Below are positions 7,996 to 14,693 of a stretch of 25,493 nt of DNA, piece by piece (positions within the stretch are counted from its first letter, which is position 1; every line of letters begins with the position of its first letter). The notes under the pieces were generated by a model. The model had not been told where the DNA came from. It saw only the letters and a list, made by a program, of their open reading frames with translations, and searched no databases. Both the position numbers and the translations under genes were made by a program. The DNA lies in the IMG/VR virus record IMGVR_UViG_3300038619_000046, positions 1 to 25,493 of that record. One strand, written 5' to 3'. The DNA is from a virus.

Positions 7996-8024
7996 AATTT
8001 AGCGCGTAGCCGCTACATGGTCAA
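7996..8024 (-). promoter_or_regulatory. Leftward sigma70-type promoter with internal operator
   Basis: On the minus strand TTGACC (8024-8019) and TAAATT (8001-7996) are separated by 17 bases, close to the sigma70 consensus. The spacer contains the palindrome TGTAGCGGCTACG one base after the -35 box. The main rightward promoter at 17,430 has the same arrangement. Transcription would enter the micro-genes and the 7425-7775 gene. A repressor bound here would block the polymerase directly. Confidence 0.6.
8005..8017. promoter_or_regulatory. Operator-like palindrome CGTAGCCGCTACA
   Basis: This site matches TGTAG-N3-CTACA at nine of ten fixed positions. It sits between the -35 and -10 boxes of the leftward promoter and is intergenic, which favours a real operator over chance. 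Confidence 0.55.
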
Positions 8025-8173
8025 GAGGCCAGATCTTTGTCATTGTTGGCAGCATCTAGGTGTAGACGGATCGTCTCCGCCATATAGCGTGCTAGAACGT
8101 GACTGCGATTGCCAACACCCAAGGCGTCAGCGCAATCTTGCAGCAATTGCCGGTCTGTAATCAGGTTTGTCAC
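8021..8173 (-). CDS. Small helical protein, 50 aa
   Basis: A GTG at 8173 stands six bases after GGGAGAG and opens a 50-residue frame (VTNLITDRQLLQDCADALGV ... RSHVLARYMAETIRLHLDA). The charged helices and strong ribosome-binding site support a real gene. Its length and helical pattern recall small DNA-binding or ribbon-helix proteins, but no motif is decisive. The stop codon overlaps the -35 box of the leftward promoter. Confidence 0.55.
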   Translation of the reverse strand: MTNLITDRQLLQDCADALGVGNRSHVLARYMAETIRLHLDAANNDKDLAS

Positions 8174-8187
8174 AAAAAACTCTCCCT

Positions 8188-8670
8188 TCAGTGGGTTGCC
8201 GCAACTGGCGACACATTGAGCCGTACAGCGACGGCATTGCGCGCCTCCAACAGCGCTGCGATGACGGTGTTGGCCTCTTGGAAAGGGATAAGGAATTGAG
8301 CAAACACCTCGTTGCCGTGGTCAAGAAGCTGGAGGTGGACGCAATCGCAATGCCCGCACTCGCCGATGGCGACATTGTAGGTGGTGAGGGTGCCATTCTC
8401 GCTCTTAAGGATTTTCTTCATGTTGGGCTTCGGCATGGAGGCAACCTCGTTAGACGAAAGCGCAGCCGACATGGCTGAGAATGTCCGCGTCAACGTTCGT
8501 GACGCACTCCCGGAATCATTGGCCGCAGTTCTGATAGCCGTTACCATCATGCTGGCCAAGGCAGAGAGCAAATCGACAACCCTGCTGTCGGCGGCGACCT
8601 CGGCAATTGCATCGCAGAGCCTCGATACCGCGATCCGATCCGAGAACACCATGTCGTTATCTGCTGACAT
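8188..8670 (-). CDS. Hypothetical phage protein, 160 aa
   Basis: The ATG at 8670 follows directly on the terminase large-subunit stop (TGAATG), so the two are coupled. The N-terminal half is Ala/Ser-rich helix. The C-terminal half contains GECGHCDCVHLQLLD, with three cysteines and two histidines that could bind a metal, followed by FAQFLIPFQEANTVI. I recognise no family. Position after the terminase suggests a packaging or head-region role, without further proof. Confidence 0.65.
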   Translation of the reverse strand: MSADNDMVFSDRIAVSRLCDAIAEVAADSRVVDLLSALASMMVTAIRTAANDSGSASRTLTRTFSAMSAALSSNEVASMPKPNMKKILKSENGTLTTYNVAIGECGHCDCVHLQLLDHGNEVFAQFLIPFQEANTVIAALLEARNAVAVRLNVSPVAATH

Positions 8671-10128
8671 TCAGAAACCTTCTGGATTTCCTAGACCGAT
8701 GGCGATGCCGTAACAAAAAACATCTAAAAGATCATCCTGATCCTGGTCTTTATTGCCGACGCGGAAACTACGGATTTGAGTAAGCGCATGGTTTAGAGTT
8801 ACGCCTTTATATGGCACAACTTTGTCGTAGGCGTGGCGAGTAAATTTAATCATCGAACGGTAGACGTAGCCAGATACGGAGATACCACGTTCGACCTTGC
8901 CCATGGCGGTGAGCTTGGAGTCGATAGCAGTGGCCGGCAGATTGCGCCGTGTAGCCTGCTGCAACAAGACGGTGCCACTGTTCTTGTCCTCGATAAACGC
9001 ACCGAGTGAACCCATCCTCGCATGGCACTGTTCGGCAAGCTCCTTGCAGCGGGCCAAGACGCCCGGCAACCAGTGCTCCAATAGGGAACCTTCGATCTTT
9101 TGGATATCGTAGTCTAGGATCATGAGGGGGAAACCGGCGCCATGCCGGTTGATCGCAAAGTACATTACGGCAGTGCCGTCGTGCTCGTTGCCAGTCTTCG
9201 ATGCCGTGTCGATGACGGCGTACACCGCGTCGCAAATCTTGGGGTATTCGATCGGCTGGCCGTTGAGCAGCATATTCTCGATGGCGAAGAAAATGCCACC
9301 TAGGTTACGGCACGCCGTTCCCCACACCCAATCGTAATAGCCCTTGTCATCATTCTCCTCCATTGAACGGCGCTGCTTATCTAACACCTCCGGGAAGGTA
9401 ATGACCTTGACCACATTGCCGAAGTCGATGAATTTATCGTCTGGAATATTTGGGAACGCCGCCCGCGCCCGCGCCATTGGATTCGGCTCGTTCTTGCTGC
9501 CGAATAGGACGTAGTTGTCTTTCCATGTGCATGTGATGATCATGTGCTGATCGTCCCCCCATGCCCCTAGGTGACATTTGTAGGTCGTATAAACCGGGTC
9601 ATCATCAAGAGTTTGGTTGAATGTGAACCACAGCTCTGAGCCCTTGCCGAAAGGGCCGAACGGTGGATCACGCCGGATTGTGGGGTCGATGAAGATAAGG
9701 CTGTCCTCAGTGAGGCTGTGCGCCTCCTCCCCCCAGAACAAGTCGATGCCCCCAAGAGACTTGAGCTGATCCACATTGTTATGCAGACCACGGTAGACGA
9801 CCTGAGCGCCAGTCGTGCGGCACACGATAGAGTTACCGCTGATTTTGAAATACGGAACCAGCCCTAAGCGTTGTATCGCACCGACCAACTCAAAATGCAC
9901 GGAGTCGGAAAGTGAGTTCTGATACTCGCGGCCGCATAGTACTCGGAACGGCTGACCGTCTATTGGCTTACGGCTGTAGAGCAACCAAACAATAATGGCT
10001 GCTATGTTTAGGGACTTTCCGGCGCCGCGGCCGCCGAACATAACTTTGTAGCGGCGAGGGATAAATAGCTTCTGAAATACTGGCGGGACATGGAGCTTGA
10101 CCAGTAATCTATCGTCGAGTGAGGACAC
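8671..10128 (-). CDS. terL: Terminase large subunit, PBSX/Terminase_3-like
   Basis: The 485-residue protein has both halves of a phage DNA-packaging motor. The ATPase carries Walker A GGRGAGKS (32-39) and Walker B IDLFWGEEAH (128-137, with the EE pair). The RNase H-like nuclease carries AVIDTASK (D307), FIEDKNSGT (E380) and QDDLLDVFCYG (D469). It cuts concatemeric DNA and pumps it through the portal. The GTG at 10128 follows GGAG with seven-base spacing. Length and motif order are normal for the family. The small-subunit candidate lies over 6 kb upstream, farther than usual. Confidence 0.95.
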   Translation of the reverse strand: MSSLDDRLLVKLHVPPVFQKLFIPRRYKVMFGGRGAGKSLNIAAIIVWLLYSRKPIDGQPFRVLCGREYQNSLSDSVHFELVGAIQRLGLVPYFKISGNSIVCRTTGAQVVYRGLHNNVDQLKSLGGIDLFWGEEAHSLTEDSLIFIDPTIRRDPPFGPFGKGSELWFTFNQTLDDDPVYTTYKCHLGAWGDDQHMIITCTWKDNYVLFGSKNEPNPMARARAAFPNIPDDKFIDFGNVVKVITFPEVLDKQRRSMEENDDKGYYDWVWGTACRNLGGIFFAIENMLLNGQPIEYPKICDAVYAVIDTASKTGNEHDGTAVMYFAINRHGAGFPLMILDYDIQKIEGSLLEHWLPGVLARCKELAEQCHARMGSLGAFIEDKNSGTVLLQQATRRNLPATAIDSKLTAMGKVERGISVSGYVYRSMIKFTRHAYDKVVPYKGVTLNHALTQIRSFRVGNKDQDQDDLLDVFCYGIAIGLGNPEGF

Positions 10129-10219
10129 CTATTAACTCCGCCACCTTGCGCTCCACCATGATTCGGTGATCAGTAATTTGCTTATCCGGTTGACACATAC
10201 AGGCCAAAAATGACCCCAC
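10109..10219 (-). CDS. Possible micro-protein upstream of terminase
   Basis: A GTG at 10219 with GGAGAG nine bases upstream opens a 36-residue frame (VGSFLACMCQPDKQITDHRI ...) that ends 20 bases inside the terminase gene. A competing frame from the ATG at 10236 to 10132 (34 residues, MERHKMWGHFWPVC) has an equally good GGGAG but an odd Trp-rich composition. At least one is probably translated to couple the upstream gene to the terminase. I favour the first on composition only. Confidence 0.3.
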   Translation of the reverse strand: MGSFLACMCQPDKQITDHRIMVERKVAELIGVLTRR

Positions 10220-10238
10220 ATCTTGTGTCTCTCCATGG

Positions 10239-10400
10239 CTATCTCCCTGTAGAGTCGAAGAGCGTAGGCTGCGGCGGGCGCGCCGGCCGGCCGGCAAAAA
10301 GGTTCGGGCGCGCCAACTCGTCGGCGATGCGGCGGCGCGCTAGAAGTTTATGAAGCTCCACCGTACGTTCTACAGTCCAGCCACCCGAGGTGCTGCTCAC
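10239..10400 (-). CDS. Small protein, 53 aa, basic Pro-rich tail
   Basis: The GTG at 10400 overlaps the preceding stop as GTGA and follows a near-perfect AAGGAGGAT, so translation is well supported. The product starts VSSTSGGWTVERTVELHKLL, a helix reminiscent of the first helix of GcrA-like or homeodomain-like proteins. It ends in a Pro/Arg-rich tail (AGRPARPPQPTLFDST). The DNA of the tail holds GGCGCGCC twice and a run of overlapping GGCCGG palindromes. Function unknown. Confidence 0.55.
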   Translation of the reverse strand: MSSTSGGWTVERTVELHKLLARRRIADELARPNLFAGRPARPPQPTLFDSTGR

Positions 10401-10522
10401 AGCTTATCCTCCTTCTTTTTCATACCCTCCGTGGGCCGGCCGATGTTTCGTAATCCATCGTGTACCCAAGCACCGAGAAAGAACAGCCCGATGGCGATCC
10501 AGAAACCGGCTAAAGCGCTCAC
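10397..10522 (-). CDS. Small single-pass membrane protein, 41 aa
   Basis: From the GTG at 10522 (GGGGGA upstream) the product opens with VSALAGFWIAIGLFFLGAWV, a clear membrane helix, followed by a short charged tail ending KKKEDKL. The frame can be extended to an ATG at 10573 that overlaps the previous stop as ATGA, adding 17 polar residues; both starts are possible. Small membrane proteins like this are common in phage late operons. A lysis or holin-like role is conceivable but not shown. Confidence 0.55.
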   Translation of the reverse strand: MSALAGFWIAIGLFFLGAWVHDGLRNIGRPTEGMKKKEDKL

Positions 10523-10569
10523 AATTCGTCCCCCTTCTTTTTCATGAATCCGTGCAATAGCACAAACGC

Positions 10570-10761
10570 TCATAGTGCCAGTACATCCCTCAGCCGTTCA
10601 ACGCCAATAATTTCGCCGCTCCTTTGCGCAAGCCGTAATTGCGCCTCGACATATTCGAGCGCGTCGGGCTCGTCGACCATGAGAACGCCGCCATTTTTCC
10701 AATTCTGGCGCCGCAGGGTTTCGACGATTTGCGCCGCACTGGCAGAAATATCGTAGTCCAT
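10570..10761 (-). CDS. Small helical protein, 63 aa
   Basis: I start this gene at the ATG at 10761, which shares one base with the preceding stop (TGATG). The product is a soluble charged helical protein (MDYDISASAAQIVETLRRQN ... PDALEYVEAQLRLAQRSGEI). No family recognised. Its stop overlaps an ATG of the next small gene by four bases. Confidence 0.55.
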   Translation of the reverse strand: MDYDISASAAQIVETLRRQNWKNGGVLMVDEPDALEYVEAQLRLAQRSGEIIGVERLRDVLAL

Positions 10762-10844
10762 CACTTCACCCCGCCGCCAACAACCGGAAGCCCCGGCTCG
10801 GGCACGAAACACTCGGATGCTGGTATTCTGAATTTATCGGTCAT
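10761..10844 (-). CDS. Micro-protein, 27 aa
   Basis: The ATG at 10844 overlaps the stop of the MazG-like gene as ATGA, and its own stop shares a base with the next ATG. The product MTDKFRIPASECFVPEPGLP... is Pro-rich and too short for family assignment. The double coupling is the main evidence that it is translated. Confidence 0.45.
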   Translation of the reverse strand: MTDKFRIPASECFVPEPGLPVVGGGVK

Positions 10845-11248
10845 CCCGGTTCCCTCGCATGCAACATGAACCTGCGTAGCTTGGCTCGCTTCAATGGCTT
10901 CTGCATCTCGACCACATCCATGGAGACGAGCCCAAGCTTGGCAAGCTGGTCGATTACCTCCATGAGATCCCCGATCTCCTCCGATAATCGATGCACATTG
11001 TCGAATGACTGACCAGGCTGCGTCTCCGTGGCGCCGAACCGCTTGAGCTTCGAGATACACCTGATCGCAGCAGCGCAGATAGCCGAGCATTCGGTGACGA
11101 TCTCGGCAAGCTCCTCGCCCGCAATATCCAAAAGCTCACGTTCATATGGCGATGGTAGGGCGGACGTGAAGCTTGCGCCCTGATCCGGCCATTCACATCC
11201 TGGGCGGCCACAGAATAATGTGCGGAGGCTTGGGGTGCATTTACACAT
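10841..11248 (-). CDS. MazG-like all-alpha NTP pyrophosphohydrolase
   Basis: The 135-residue protein begins with a Cys-rich stretch (MCKCTPSLRTLFCGRPGCEW) often seen at the start of phage proteins and likely to bind zinc. It continues as an all-helical domain with EELAE (45-49) and EEIGDLMEVID (90-100). These match the paired acidic motifs (ExxE and ExxD) of MazG-like pyrophosphohydrolases, which bind magnesium and hydrolyse nucleoside triphosphates. The ATG at 11248 follows GCGAGG. In phages such proteins may clean or rebalance nucleotide pools. The match is by motif pattern only. Confidence 0.55.
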   Translation of the reverse strand: MCKCTPSLRTLFCGRPGCEWPDQGASFTSALPSPYERELLDIAGEELAEIVTECSAICAAAIRCISKLKRFGATETQPGQSFDNVHRLSEEIGDLMEVIDQLAKLGLVSMDVVEMQKPLKRAKLRRFMLHAREPG

Positions 11249-11249
11249 A

Positions 11250-11612
11250 TTACCTCGCCTTGATCTTGCCGATCTGCCCTAACACTGAGACCAGTTTAGG
11301 GACAATCCGCTGATCAACGATGCCGGGTTTATCGCGGGACCGAAACATGACGGCAAGCTCGGCATCGGTGGCAATGCCGTTCACCCATTGGCGGCATGTC
11401 TTACAGACCACCTCGTGTGGGCGGAATGCAGCCAGAGGCCACTCTTTCTTGCATCGCCGGCAGACCTTCGTGTCCTTCATTCTCTCCTCATGTCGCTCGC
11501 GCTCGGCAATCATGCACTCCTTGCAGTGATCGAATAGACCGTCAGGCGTAGAGGTACTGGCCCAGAATGCCATAGGCCGCAGGCTACGTTTGCAGGAGGG
11601 GCAGCGTTTCAT
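11250..11612 (-). CDS. Double zinc-ribbon protein, 120 aa
   Basis: Two sets of paired CxxC motifs are visible: CPSCKR (4-7) with CKEC (30-33), and CRRC (51-54) with CKTC (70-73). This suggests two zinc-ribbon modules. The short spacer and basic flanks fit nucleic-acid binding. The C-terminal 45 residues form a helical tail. The ATG at 11612 follows AGGGAT. HNH endonucleases of phages often start with similar ribbons, but no HNH core is present. It is followed closely by the MazG-like gene. Confidence 0.65.
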   Translation of the reverse strand: MKRCPSCKRSLRPMAFWASTSTPDGLFDHCKECMIAERERHEERMKDTKVCRRCKKEWPLAAFRPHEVVCKTCRQWVNGIATDAELAVMFRSRDKPGIVDQRIVPKLVSVLGQIGKIKAR

Positions 11613-11652
11613 CGATCCCTGTCCGTAACAAAAAACCTACCGACACCACGGG

Positions 11653-12111
11653 TCAGGCATAGCGGCCTCGCAGCCGCTTGATCGCCTGCTTCAGGCGCCA
11701 CCATCGGTAATGCCATCGCAGTTCCAGCGCGACTGAATCCCGCAGATGATCAAGGGACATACAGGTCCAGCCTGGACCGTAGCAGCGGATGCACTCAAGC
11801 ACGGTGAAGTCGCTATCCTCGTTGTTGTCATCCGGCGGCGATTTGGCATCGAGCAGGTGAATGTGCTCGGGGACCCCACACTTCATGCAGGGAAAAACAT
11901 TGGGAAAGGCGGTCACGATCGGGCGCGACTTTTGTTTAAGAACGGACACCACGTCGGCTACGTCCTCAAGGGCTTCTTTGTGCCCAAACAGATTGGACCA
12001 GTGGGGACTATTTCCGGTAACGATGTAATACATCTGACTGAGGCATTCCTCTGCTGCATCGCGCTCATCGATCAGTTGCAGCATTGCTCTTTCGTCGCGA
12101 TCATCGGTCAT
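11653..12111 (-). CDS. Hypothetical phage protein with CMKCG/CIRCYG motifs
   Basis: The 152-residue protein has an N-terminal helical half with GNSPHWSNLFGHKEALEDV, a pattern I know from uncharacterised phage proteins. A central CMKCG at about 84 and CIRCYG at about 117 could form one zinc site. The C-terminus is Trp/Arg-rich (LRWHYRWWRLKQAI), which suggests membrane or nucleic-acid contact. The ATG at 12111 follows GAGGG. Function unknown. Confidence 0.65.
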   Translation of the reverse strand: MTDDRDERAMLQLIDERDAAEECLSQMYYIVTGNSPHWSNLFGHKEALEDVADVVSVLKQKSRPIVTAFPNVFPCMKCGVPEHIHLLDAKSPPDDNNEDSDFTVLECIRCYGPGWTCMSLDHLRDSVALELRWHYRWWRLKQAIKRLRGRYA

Positions 12112-12175
12112 GGACCAACCCTCAATCTATGACTTATCCGGTTGTTACCCAACGAGCCGAGGATCACTCAGCGGT

Positions 12176-12685
12176 CTAGAGTTTTTCAGAACATCTGCGC
12201 GAGCGTTTGGAAGGGCAATCGCGCCCAGCACGATAGCCAGATATGGTGTGATCACGCCGCGCCCCTTGCAGACACCGGGATTGGCGGCCCACGAAACGGC
12301 GCCAATGAAGCCTCTGCCAGAGGTCGCAGAATTCTTCGATGGGCGACGGGTCCCATTCATCCGGGAAGTCTGGATTAGGACCACGAACGCCTTTACAGCC
12401 CTCCGCGATCGCGTCCGCTTCGCTGATCTCCTGCAACCGCTCGATCTTCGTTGCGGTGACAATGAGCGTGAGGCGGGAGGCCCAGCGCGGCATGTGGATG
12501 CTTGGTTTGTGGTTGGTGACGCTATCGGGATCAACAGCGTCGGCGGCATAGCTCCAGACGCGCCGGCCGAAGTTGATCTGTTCGGACGGCCGGCCGCGAG
12601 GGAGTGTCGGCACATCGAGATGCACGGTCGCTTTTGGCAATCGACCGCTACTGCCTGTTGCGCCATATCCGTTGTGTCTAGGCAT
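12176..12685 (-). CDS. 'Morphogenetic protein'-like ASCH-type phage protein, C-terminus apparently frameshifted
   Basis: Residues about 63-135 contain PSIHMPRWASRLTLIVTATK, ERLQEISEADAIAEG and FCDLWQRLH. These are core motifs of a family often annotated as phage morphogenetic protein, related to ASCH-domain proteins. The start is firm: ATG at 12685 after AGGAG. The usual N-terminal part of the family seems missing. After LWQRLH the frame gives an unusual Arg/Cys-rich tail, while the other frame gives GAVSWAANPGVC, the expected family ending. Removing one A at 12304/12305 joins them and moves the stop to 12145. It is probably a decaying gene or a sequence error. Confidence 0.6.
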   Translation of the reverse strand: MPRHNGYGATGSSGRLPKATVHLDVPTLPRGRPSEQINFGRRVWSYAADAVDPDSVTNHKPSIHMPRWASRLTLIVTATKIERLQEISEADAIAEGCKGVRGPNPDFPDEWDPSPIEEFCDLWQRLHWRRFVGRQSRCLQGARRDHTISGYRAGRDCPSKRSRRCSEKL

Positions 12686-12694
12686 GGGTTGCTC

Positions 12695-13423
12695 CTACTC
12701 CAGATCAAAGCGTTCTTGCTTCGCAGGCTTCGGTCGTTCGATGAACATGTCCGGTTGTTTGAGGGCATCGCTGAGTCGACGGCATGCGATGTCAAAATAC
12801 GGCTCGTGAATTTCAATACCAATGAATTTGCGGCCTAGTCTGACTGCGGCCACCCCTGTGGACCCAGAGCCCATGAATGGATCAAGAATGGTCTTGCAGT
12901 AGGGCATGTATTCGATGCACCAGCGATATAATTCAACCGGACGCTCGCAGGGATGATCGCTTTCCGCCTTATGCGTAACCGTGAAATTTGTCCACGGGAT
13001 TTCTACAATCTCGGTTTTTGAAAAATGTGTGCAGCTTGCAATGTCTGCTTTGCTAAAGTTTGGCATGGACTGCCGCTTAACCCAAACGATAGCCCCACCC
13101 CTGTCCTCAAAACAGTTAAAGAAATTCGCTCCGAAAATAATTCGATGGGTTGAGATGCTGCGTAGTATTTTGAATATTTCCGGGGCCGGCGGGGCATCAT
13201 TCCATGTCACAGATCGTCCTCGGTTGGCTCCGCGCCCTATGATCCGGCCGGTCACTTGGACAAAATTACCAACACCAAAGGGCGGATCGGTCACGACTCC
13301 ATCAACATTGCCGAGCGTCGGGAGTACATCGGCGCAATCGCCCAGATAAAGCGTCACGCCTTCCGCTAAGGTTTCTACCCGAATCTCCATACTGCCGCTG
13401 CGCTCTTTCAACCGTTCCACCAT
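12695..13423 (-). CDS. DNA (N6-adenine or N4-cytosine) methyltransferase, beta-type
   Basis: The 242-residue protein carries catalytic motif IV VVTDPPFG (DPPF 46-49) near the N-terminus. The AdoMet-binding motif I LDPFMGSGSTG (180-190) is near the C-terminus, followed by FIGIEIHEPYF. This motif order is that of beta-class amino-methyltransferases. It would methylate an exocyclic amino group in DNA, protecting phage DNA or changing regulation. No restriction endonuclease gene is adjacent, so it is an orphan enzyme. The ATG at 13423 follows GGAG. The target site cannot be read from the sequence. Confidence 0.9.
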   Translation of the reverse strand: MVERLKERSGSMEIRVETLAEGVTLYLGDCADVLPTLGNVDGVVTDPPFGVGNFVQVTGRIIGRGANRGRSVTWNDAPPAPEIFKILRSISTHRIIFGANFFNCFEDRGGAIVWVKRQSMPNFSKADIASCTHFSKTEIVEIPWTNFTVTHKAESDHPCERPVELYRWCIEYMPYCKTILDPFMGSGSTGVAAVRLGRKFIGIEIHEPYFDIACRRLSDALKQPDMFIERPKPAKQERFDLE

Positions 13424-13475
13424 TTAAGCTCCGTACTTCGAACTCTCTCCGTTTCGGATAAGCTGTTGTTTACGC

Positions 13476-13553
13476 TCACCAGGCTCCGTACCGTTTGGTA
13501 TATGAATCGTGGTCAAGGGAAAAGAACTCAAAAACCTTCTCCGTTTCTGGCAT
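13476..13553 (-). CDS. Possible micro-protein upstream of methyltransferase
   Basis: An ATG at 13553 with AGGAA nine bases upstream opens a 25-residue frame (MPETEKVFEFFSLDHDSYTK...). Its stop overlaps a GTG at 13479 that opens another 23-residue frame ending at 13408, inside the methyltransferase start. This GTGA chain could couple translation into the methyltransferase. There is no other evidence that either peptide is made. Confidence 0.25.
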   Translation of the reverse strand: MPETEKVFEFFSLDHDSYTKRYGAW

Positions 13554-13565
13554 GGAATATGCTTC

Positions 13566-13787
13566 CTACATTCCAATTAGGATTGACGTTCCGCGACGTT
13601 GCATTTCCATTGACGCTTCGTATGCCTCGGCGCACGCCTCAGCAAAATCGCATGTCGGCTCGCGCCCGAACGCCTTCGCTCTGGCCCATGCTTGGCACTG
13701 ACAACACGGGCGCTCGCAATCCCAACACGTCCTATAAAGGGCGCGGAGGATGCGGCGGTATTCAATCCATTTCTGTTTTCTGGTCAT
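13566..13787 (-). CDS. Small Cys-rich protein, 73 aa
   Basis: The product contains CWDCERPCCQCQAW and CDFAEAC, seven cysteines in all, consistent with a metal-binding knuckle, followed by a helix. The ATG at 13787 comes two bases after the preceding stop, with only a weak ribosome-binding site. It continues the chain of co-oriented small genes. A plus-strand frame in the same region has a less natural composition. No family recognised. Confidence 0.5.
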   Translation of the reverse strand: MTRKQKWIEYRRILRALYRTCWDCERPCCQCQAWARAKAFGREPTCDFAEACAEAYEASMEMQRRGTSILIGM

Positions 13788-13789
13788 AG

Positions 13790-13996
13790 TCAGTGACTCG
13801 ATGCAGTGCGCTCGATCGTGATTTCCCAGGTTTCCGTCCCGCCGCCGGTCAGCGAGACTTCAAGCGACAAGACTGCCGAGATTGTTCGGCGTTTCTCGCT
13901 GCGCTCTGCCATGCGGGCCATGCCGATCAAACAAGTCGCGGCATTGATAACCGCGTTGCCGCGCGCTTCGATCTTGGCTTTTGTTGTCTCAGTCAT
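13790..13996 (-). CDS. Hypothetical phage protein, 68 aa
   Basis: I prefer the ATG at 13996 (MTETTKAKIEARGNAVINAA) because the product then starts like a normal soluble protein. An upstream in-frame ATG at 14041 would add 15 residues. The N-terminal helix is followed by alternating hydrophobic residues (TISAVLSLEVSLTGGGTETW) that suggest a small beta-sheet. No family recognised, and neither start has a strong ribosome-binding site. Confidence 0.5.
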   Translation of the reverse strand: MTETTKAKIEARGNAVINAATCLIGMARMAERSEKRRTISAVLSLEVSLTGGGTETWEITIERTASSH

Positions 13997-14096
13997 TTGC
14001 TCTACTATGCGCCAACTCATCCGGCGAAAGAGTGATTGCATTGCTGTTTGCGCCTTTTGATGGCTTTGCCGGCGCTCATGCGGCCTTTGGCTGCGA

Positions 14097-14693
14097 TCAT
14101 GGTGATTGCTCTGCCCCTGATCCGCGAGGCGCCGGGTTCAAGAAATTCTTGGTCACGGCCGCCAGCATATCGGTGAAAGGCTGATGCCAATTTGGATAGA
14201 TGCAGTGCAGAAACTCGTGAGGAATGACCTCATTGTCGTAATGGTCCACCCACTCCGCAGTGCCGAAATAGGGGGAAAACTTGATCAGCTCGGTCGGGAA
14301 CCAGACTTGACACACGTCCCCAATTTCGGATGTGCAGGCGTAGGCGTCCTTGTCGTGACAGATTTTTGGTATTTGATCCTGTGGCACGACGTGGACCAGG
14401 ATATCCAGTGGCACCATGCTCGCGGTTAGAAATGCGTTTCCAAGCTCGCGATGGTTCAGGTCCCTCGAGGAATAGTGGTAGCGGCCGACGCTAAGGCCAT
14501 AAGTAAGACCGCGATCGTAAGCGTAGCGATAGAGGCCGAAGCCGAGAAAGAGGACGAAGGAAAGCGCAATTGCTAGGAGGGGGACCCGGATGCCGGAGGT
14601 TTCTTCCTGGCCTTTTTCTTCGGGGCCTTCGACGCCAAGCCCCCCCGGTACCGGCGCATCGAATCCGCTTTCGCCTTCCGACGAGCTGCGCAT
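14097..14693 (-). CDS. Membrane-anchored putative zinc metallopeptidase (HEFLH)
   Basis: The 198-residue protein has a Gly/Glu-rich N-terminal tail, one membrane helix (about 36-54, VPLLAIALSFVLFLGFGLY) and an outer domain. The outer domain has four cysteines and the motif HEFLH at 159-163, followed by a third histidine at 170. HExxH with a downstream histidine is the zinc site of many metallopeptidases, so proteolysis outside the membrane is plausible. The ATG at 14693 has GGAG at eight bases; a GTG at 14702 is less likely. The first 121 bases overlap the preceding gene in another frame. Its substrate is unknown; host envelope or exclusion are possibilities. Confidence 0.6.
   Translation of the reverse strand: MRSSSEGESGFDAPVPGGLGVEGPEEKGQEETSGIRVPLLAIALSFVLFLGFGLYRYAYDRGLTYGLSVGRYHYSSRDLNHRELGNAFLTASMVPLDILVHVVPQDQIPKICHDKDAYACTSEIGDVCQVWFPTELIKFSPYFGTAEWVDHYDNEVIPHEFLHCIYPNWHQPFTDMLAAVTKNFLNPAPRGSGAEQSP

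Noticed and set aside
10270-10320. Dense GGCGCGCC/GGCCGG palindromes that resemble an engineered multiple-cloning site
   Set aside because: They fall in frame within a coupled small gene with Arg/Pro codons, so codon usage explains them.
12110-12838. Plus-strand open frame of 242 codons
   Set aside because: It is antisense to the methyltransferase end and the morphogenetic-protein-like gene, both of which have recognisable motifs.
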